A stretch of 64,000 bases of DNA, taken from contig JNEU01001102.1 of assembly GCA_000697475.1 (NCBI GenBank), positions 1-64,000 of the forward strand, read 5' to 3'. The notes under the pieces were generated by a model, which saw nothing but the letters and a program-made list of their open reading frames with translations, ran no database searches and was not told the origin of the DNA. Within the stretch, counting starts at the first letter, position 1. Every line of letters starts with the position of its first letter. Shown piece by piece: positions 58,545 through 64,000 of this stretch. This DNA is from Lichtheimia corymbifera B2541. Its lineage: Eukaryota; Mucoromycota; Mucoromycetes; Mucorales; Lichtheimiaceae. Position numbers and translations under genes: made by a program.

Positions 58545-60690
58545 ATAAAGCAACTCCATCACGCTACAGCGAGCATATGTAAAACACAAAGGTGCCTGTA
58601 TCTGCAAACTTTACAATAAAACGCGGTCTCGTTAATCGAACAAAGTTGCTCGTCAGGGCCGAAAGTATCTTGTGTGCAAGTTTCACGATCGCGGTGGCCA
58701 TTCTCTGATTCACCCAATGTCACTACCAGCCTGGTCGAAAAAAATTCAAGAGGTCGACCTGTCCCACTTTGGCTGGTGGTGACATTGCGAAATCTAGGAA
58801 TGGCCACGACGATCGTGAAACTGGCACACAAGGTGCGCTTGACCCCGACGAGCAACTTTGTTCGATTGAAGACCCCACGTTTCATTGTAGAATTTTTAGT
58901 TATGGGCATCTTTATGTTTTTACTATGCTATTAGCATGATGCTATATGAAAAGTAGTCTTTGTTCATTGTCAAGTAGGCAGACCCCGATAGAGCCGAAGA
59001 TGCAGACGGACTTCTTTGTGCAACACAGCTCATTTGCATGATACTTCACAATGAACAAACACCACTCTCTATATAGCATCACGGTTACAGCATATGTAAA
59101 ACATGAAGGTGCCTGTTTCTCCAAATCTCCATAGTGATGTGTAGAGGCTTTGTGAGAACGATATTGATCAGCATGACCGAGAGAACCTCCTGACCAAGTT
59201 TCGACGTCCCCACCAGCAATATCGGCGCGCACGGCCGTACACCCTATTTATGTTTTCATCTTTTCGTCGTCTCTCCTACATCCAAGGTTTTTATAATGAA
59301 CCCTGAGGTCTTTATGAGAACGAAATTGCTCGGCGTGGTCGAAAGTGTCTTGTGTGGAAGTTTCAGGTTCGAGGTGGGCAATCTCGAGGAGCAGGAGCGT
59401 CTACCCTACTTTTCTCCTACATTTGGGCTGGCCCGCATTCAAAATGTTAATAATGAACCATGCGGTTTTTAAATGAATAGAATTGATCAGCATGTGCGGG
59501 AGTACCTTCTGACCAAGTTTCAAGTGCGAGATGGGGAATCCCAAGAAATTACATACTAATTGACTTTTTCATAAATCCGGCGCTTTCCCAATTTCCTTCC
59601 GTCATAGTCAACCCCACATTATGCTCCCCCTTTCGAAATTTTCAAATGAAGCGTGGGTTCTTTATTAAGACAAAGTTGATCAGCATGTCCTAGAGCATAT
59701 TGTATGAAAGTTTGAGGTTTGAAACAGGCAACCCCAATATCATGCATTGATATCAGTGTGTCTGCATATGTCTGACTGCCTGACAGATTTAATTTCCACC
59801 TCTTCCACTTCCGGCTTCTTGTCTCTTCTTCCCATTCTCAACTGTTACCCCATTCAAGTACAACCATCACCTGCGAACGATTGTCCTGTTTCAACCCATC
59901 ATGACAATCCTACACTTGCCCTGATCCGATTGTATTTGACTGAATGCCAGCTCCATGGCGTGTACACAGCCTTCTTGTCACTTTTCTCCAACACACGAAT
60001 GTGTAGACACAACGCACATTCCTCTACCATGACCAAGCGTATCACCCGTTGCTATTAGTGATGTCTTTACTCCATCGTCTCAAACAGCGTACACGACGTT
60101 ATCACTATACTCCAACACACACTCTTGCACACTCCTCTGTCACGACCCAACGTAACAGCAGATAGGCATTGTGTAGAACAACTTTATTTACGAATAGCAG
60201 CTTGTTTCAATACACACGAACTCTTTATGGATACGGATCTCAATATTGATTGAGTACATGGGATGGAAGGAAATGGATGTATCGGCTGGTTGGTCCCTCT
60301 TGGCCATTTGGAACATGGTCTTCAGTTTGGATGATGCCATATCAGCCATCAACTACAAGAAGTCTTCACCTGATCGAGCTGCATGAACCAACAAGTGATA
60401 GACTAACCGCCGGATGGGAAAGGGAAGCATTAGCAGCAGTCGCACCGCTCTTTTGATCAGCATATTGGGCTTGCGGTTATATGTAGTGGATGGATGCTAT
60501 CAAGTGCAGAGATGGGGAAACTTGGAATGTCGCATTGAATACTTGGAGACGCCGTCAGTGGGAAAGAAGGATCATACCCTATGAATACCGCTGCAGATGA
60601 TGATGGATCTCGAGGCAAGGCGCGCTGCAATTTTGGATGAAGATGTTTATGACAGCAGCAATCAAGGCTACAATGACACAGTGACACCTA
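58545..60690 (+). repeat. Half-copy of the palindrome repeat family
   Basis: The order matches the right half of the palindrome at 7920-11700. The central block (58573-58920, with CACTACCAGCC and GGCTGGTGGTGAC) is followed by a 145-bp module at 58937-59081, then CGGCGCGCACGGCCGTACACCC near 59223 and CTCGAGGAGCAGGAGCG near 59382. CATCAGTCATAGTC-like sequence follows near 59600, and the C/A-rich tail runs on to about 60690. The left arm is absent, so the copy is truncated at the axis. The last part (60330-60690) matches 7920-8400 reversed. No coding gene is recognised; the 68-codon frame at 60250 lies in this tail. Confidence 0.75.
58937..59081 (+). mobile_element. 145-bp inverted-terminal module, copy 3 (MITE-like)
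   Basis: It has the same length and arm layout as the copies at 9589 and 10108, starting TGATGCTATATGAAAAGTAG and ending CACTCTCTATATAGCATCA. The interior CCCCGATAGAGCCGAAGATG and CAGCTCATTTGCATGATAC is in the orientation of copy 1. Arm mismatches are more frequent, which indicates an older or unselected copy. Confidence 0.65.
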
Positions 60691-61330
60691 TTGACCATAT
60701 GTTATTCACCCCTACCTTACTTTCAATGTTCCCTTATCATATGAACCTTAAATAAACGCCCATTATTCGACTTCCTTTGAATGACCAACATAATATTTAG
60801 AGCATCGTATTATTATCTCACATGTACAAGATGAGAAACACTTGGTTGTTTTCCAGATTGATGATGATTAGGTCAAGTTGGATTAAATACACGGCCTGTC
60901 TAGATTGGACGTAATTATAGTCATCCAGGAGTGTGGAAATTACACCCCCTTTTGTTGCCAATAGGTTGCACAATAAGGCTACCTTCTTTCATGCAGAATT
61001 GCATTTTGAGATGGATTACAAGCGATTGCTTATATGCCAATAGCAAAGGATGCATGCTACAAGATTAACCTTACATACAGCCTTTGTCCCCTAGTTGCAA
61101 TTGACGCATGATGCATATTGACACAAAGATCCCTCTTCTACAGCCGTTGGATCATCATACACCCATTCTAGTGATCGCAGTTATATTCCCACATGCCCCC
61201 AGAAAGAGACCAAACGTGAATCGAATCCATAAATACACACACAAAAAACTCGAATCCTTGTTTTCGTTGCCTTTTTGTATATTTGATGACAATGCTGATG
61301 AATAAAGACTATGCTGAAAAGCGAAACAAT
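60691..61330. other. Intergenic, 3' flank of the eL28 gene
   Basis: No gene is recognised. AT-rich sequence separates the repeat tail from the ribosomal protein gene. Confidence 0.35.
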
Positions 61331-61889
61331 TTAAGCTTGCTTGGCAGCAGCCTTCTCGGCACGGAGACCCTTGGCGGGGCGGACAGCCTTAGCCTTCTTG
61401 GGAGCTTGGGAAGAGATGACAGCAGAGGCACGAGCAAGAGCAGCCTAATGTTGACCCGTTAGTTATCAACCCTATCATTTGATCCACCTCCAATTTTTCA
61501 ATCTTACCTTGCGCAAATCAGCACGGTAACCAGAGCGAGCGACCAAGTTGGCGACAGACTTGGCAGAAGCACGGCGAGACTTGGCAATGACATAGGAGTG
61601 AGTAGACTTGGCGGGCTTGTTAGCTTGCTTAGCCTTCTTAAGGGTGACACGGACACCACGGGGAGCAGCAGCAATGTCAACAGCCTATATATCGCATTTA
61701 ATAAATGATCCAATTATCATATCCCATCAAAACTCGATAGTTTACCTTGTTGTTGGCAAGACCAGAGTACTTGAAGGTGTTCAAGTTGGTCAAGTTACCA
61801 CGCTCGGCAGTGAACTCAACGCCATTAGGACGCTTGACGAGGAAGGAGTTGTTGTTCTTGACCAAAGCCCAGACGAGTTCAGCGCTCAT
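61331..61889 (-). CDS. RPL28: 60S ribosomal protein eL28
   Basis: A component of the cytosolic large ribosomal subunit. Three exons, with introns at about 61746-61686 and 61507-61446. The start is MSAELVWALVKNNNSFLVKR, typical of eL28 (W.L..N.NSFLVKR). Further exons give GVRVTLKKAKQANKPAKSTH, YRADLRKAALARASAV and the basic Ala-rich end GLRAEKAAAKQA. Length is about 145 aa. Budding yeast lacks this protein, while most other fungi and animals have it. Codons are strongly biased to C-ending forms (AAC, AAG, GTC, CGT), as expected of a highly expressed gene and unlike its neighbours. Confidence 0.95.
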
Positions 61890-62123
61890 TGTCTATATAA
61901 AATGTCGTGTGTTGGTTCATTTTCTTTTGTCGCATTCGTTTGTGCTGCAGATGAGACTTACAAATAGGTTGGAAACTGAAAAGAGGAAGGCCTACAACTT
62001 GCAGCCAGCAATAAATTTTTTATTCGTGCCCCTCTGACAAGCCACTTTAACAAGCGAACTGTACCTTGTATCCGTCACGTGATCATTTGACAGGTTTGCT
62101 GGCGATGAATTGATTGCTTTTTT

Positions 62124-64000
62124 TTATCGTTGTGGTTTATTGTTATTGACTTCTTTGAAAGCTGAGACTATACAGTTCTTAACCTCCTTATAACTAACAA
62201 TGACACTCGTTTCATCGTCTCTTGAAGTAAGCATGATTTTTTCATCCACACCGGCATCCAACTATTCCGAGCATATATTAGTGATTGTCATCACCACTCC
62301 GTCCTGGCTCATCAGCTTACCTTGTTCAAGCAAGATACAACATGGGCATTATCCAGCCTTGGAGACCCATTGTCGTCTGTTTGATGAAATACATAATCTC
62401 TGAATAGCTTGATGATGTACTTTTCTCCCGTTTCTGACCAAGAGGGATCATTCTCGAATCTAGGAAAATGGATATAAGTACATAGGAAACCTATCACATC
62501 GTAATACTTACTCTGCACGCTCGTTGATAAATCCCATTTTGGTCAATAATCGCAAAAGTCGACCGTTTTCCAGCTGCCGACTCAACTCATGATCCAATAC
62601 ATCCGTGTAACTACAAGAACTATCAATAACTGGGGATCTCGTTTCCATCCGATGCCTGCTTACCTTTGATTGCAATTGACCTCATGCAATATCCTTGATC
62701 CAATCAATGAAATCACGTGATCAATGTTCTTTGTTGAATCTGGCTTGCTCAATAAATACAAAACAACCTTCTTGATGTCTGCCGAATAGCAATGGGATAC
62801 AAGTTCAAACGAACGAGGGAGGTTTTGGGATGATTGTGGTATGTTGCAAGCAAGTTCAATTATAAGTTTTCCAAATGCCAAAAAGTCTTCTTGTTGGTGC
62901 TCTTCGATGGTGCCGTCTCCGGATTCAAAATGCAAGACGTCCAATGCTGCTGAGCAATTGATACGGAGTCTGTAGATCAAATAGTGTCAGTGTAAATAGA
63001 AACCTTTGCTCGTCGTCATGCTTACCGGTTCTTGCCTGTAACAAGGATCTTGGATGGTTCAATGCTTCTTACAGCAAGACCCGCCTTGTGCACTTTTTTC
63101 ATGGCTGATGCAATCTGGGTGATATAGCTCCATAGTGTGGTTTCCGGGATAAATGTGGGTGCACTACCATTGGCAGAACGATTTCCCATGCCGTACATGC
63201 TAAGAAGAGTCTTTGCTCCAGGATGATACTGGTACACGAAAATGACAGCTATTGAACCAACGTAAGTGAAAAGGCCATATCCGACTTTTTTCCCTCCTTA
63301 CTCCAACTACTTACAAGGATCACCAAAAGCACGTGTAGTAAATGCTTCTCGGATCGATACAATATTTGAATGCCTTATCTTTCGCCAACGTTCAACAGAT
63401 GCCATAGCTTGTTCATTGACCAAGCGGAATCCTAAATCACCATGATCAATACCAATATCTCATTCAATAAAATGGTATGCATAGGCGTACCTTCGACTCG
63501 GTAAAGAACATAAGTACGACCATCCACAGTGGAGACAGCCTTGTAAGCCGTTGTTGGATGATTAAAGAACATGCTCTTGTGTCCAGGTTGATTACGGATT
63601 TCCAAAGGATACAATGAATGATATACATCCACTTCTTGAGGTAGGCCTAATTCACGTGCTGTCATAGGGATATTAAGTACTTGCGTTTATATGATGGTGA
63701 TTCCCTTTTTGCCATCACCTACCTGGTATCGTAACCAACTCATTCTCATTTCTACGTGCTAATTCTTCGCGTAGTTGATCTGGTGTAAAGAAGGATTGGA
63801 GTGCCCGTTGCTGTGTTGAAAGATTGGCAAGATGTGGCAGGGTGCGAGCGTGCATATGGTACTGCAACTAGATCACACAGTCAGTCCCTTTCTTTGCCTT
63901 GTAATACGTATATGAAGAAACTCACCGGCTGCTGATCAAACATGGATGCCCCCATATAATAATATGGATCGACTGGACCTGGTTGCATCATGCTCATGGA
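62124..64000 (-). CDS. PAN3: PAN2-PAN3 deadenylation complex subunit PAN3 (5' part missing)
   Basis: PAN3 is the pseudokinase regulatory subunit of the PAN deadenylase, which shortens poly(A) tails and links Pab1 to PAN2. The gene reads right to left and is cut by the window end, so the N-terminal zinc finger and PAM2 motif are outside. Visible exons give [34 protein letters not shown], the kinase-like segments [20 protein letters not shown] and [31 protein letters not shown], and [11 protein letters not shown] in place of an active catalytic loop. The C-terminal knob has [18 protein letters not shown] and [20 protein letters not shown] before the stop at 62124. PAN3 proteins are catalytically dead kinases, and this sequence agrees. 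Confidence 0.93.

Overview
This is a eukaryotic nuclear window from a filamentous fungus, most likely Mucoromycota (Mucorales-like). The evidence is intron-dense genes with short introns (about 50-75 nt, GT..AG with CTAAT/CTAAC-type branch sites), Q/N/H/S/P homopolymer tracts, a 60S eL28 gene (absent from budding yeast), and decayed repeats between compact genes. Species cannot be fixed from the sequence alone. No bacterial, plasmid, viral or CRISPR signal was seen.

Layout, left to right. 1-3300: a tRNA-Asn gene in otherwise unexplained AT-rich sequence. 3307-5172: a six-exon MFS monocarboxylate-type transporter whose first intron reads best as GC-AG. 5390-11700: a repeat-rich block made of an unclassified repeat (R1), a 40-bp satellite, and a roughly 3.8-kb imperfect palindrome built from nested inverted modules. 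12408-15070: PIP4P 5-kinase (minus). 15900-24400: small genes (two short hypothetical proteins, a membrane-anchored proline-rich protein, a CaaX-tailed protein, a GPI-type cysteine-rich protein), two decayed genes and a TIR element. 24976-29275: SET1-type H3K4 methyltransferase, facing a bHLH factor (30239-31323, minus). 33755-34828: RWD/GIR2. 35441-39694: PX-PH-RhoGAP (Bem3-like). 40018-40440: secreted six-cysteine protein. 41275-42235: pseudogene. 43604-44603: beta-hydroxyacid dehydrogenase. 44719-50650: REV3, the catalytic subunit of DNA polymerase zeta, convergent with ATP synthase epsilon (50702-51056). 51749-53247: cyclophilin-40, convergent with a DsbA-like protein (53431-54283). 54397-60690: the inverted second TIR element, a small repeat-bearing ORF, then second copies of R1 and of half of the palindrome, in the same order as on the left. 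61331-61889: eL28. 62124-64000: PAN3, cut by the window end.

The coding genes are mostly housekeeping and form no obvious pathway cluster. The unusual content is the repeats. A palindrome with axes near 9661, 9920 and 10180 carries 145-bp inverted-terminal modules of identical length at three places and a recurring frame of about 30 codons. A diverged partial copy of the same R1-palindrome order lies about 50 kb away. A separate 0.7-0.8-kb TIR family has two inverted copies.

Gene models were read by eye from splice signals and protein-family knowledge. No alignment or search was run.
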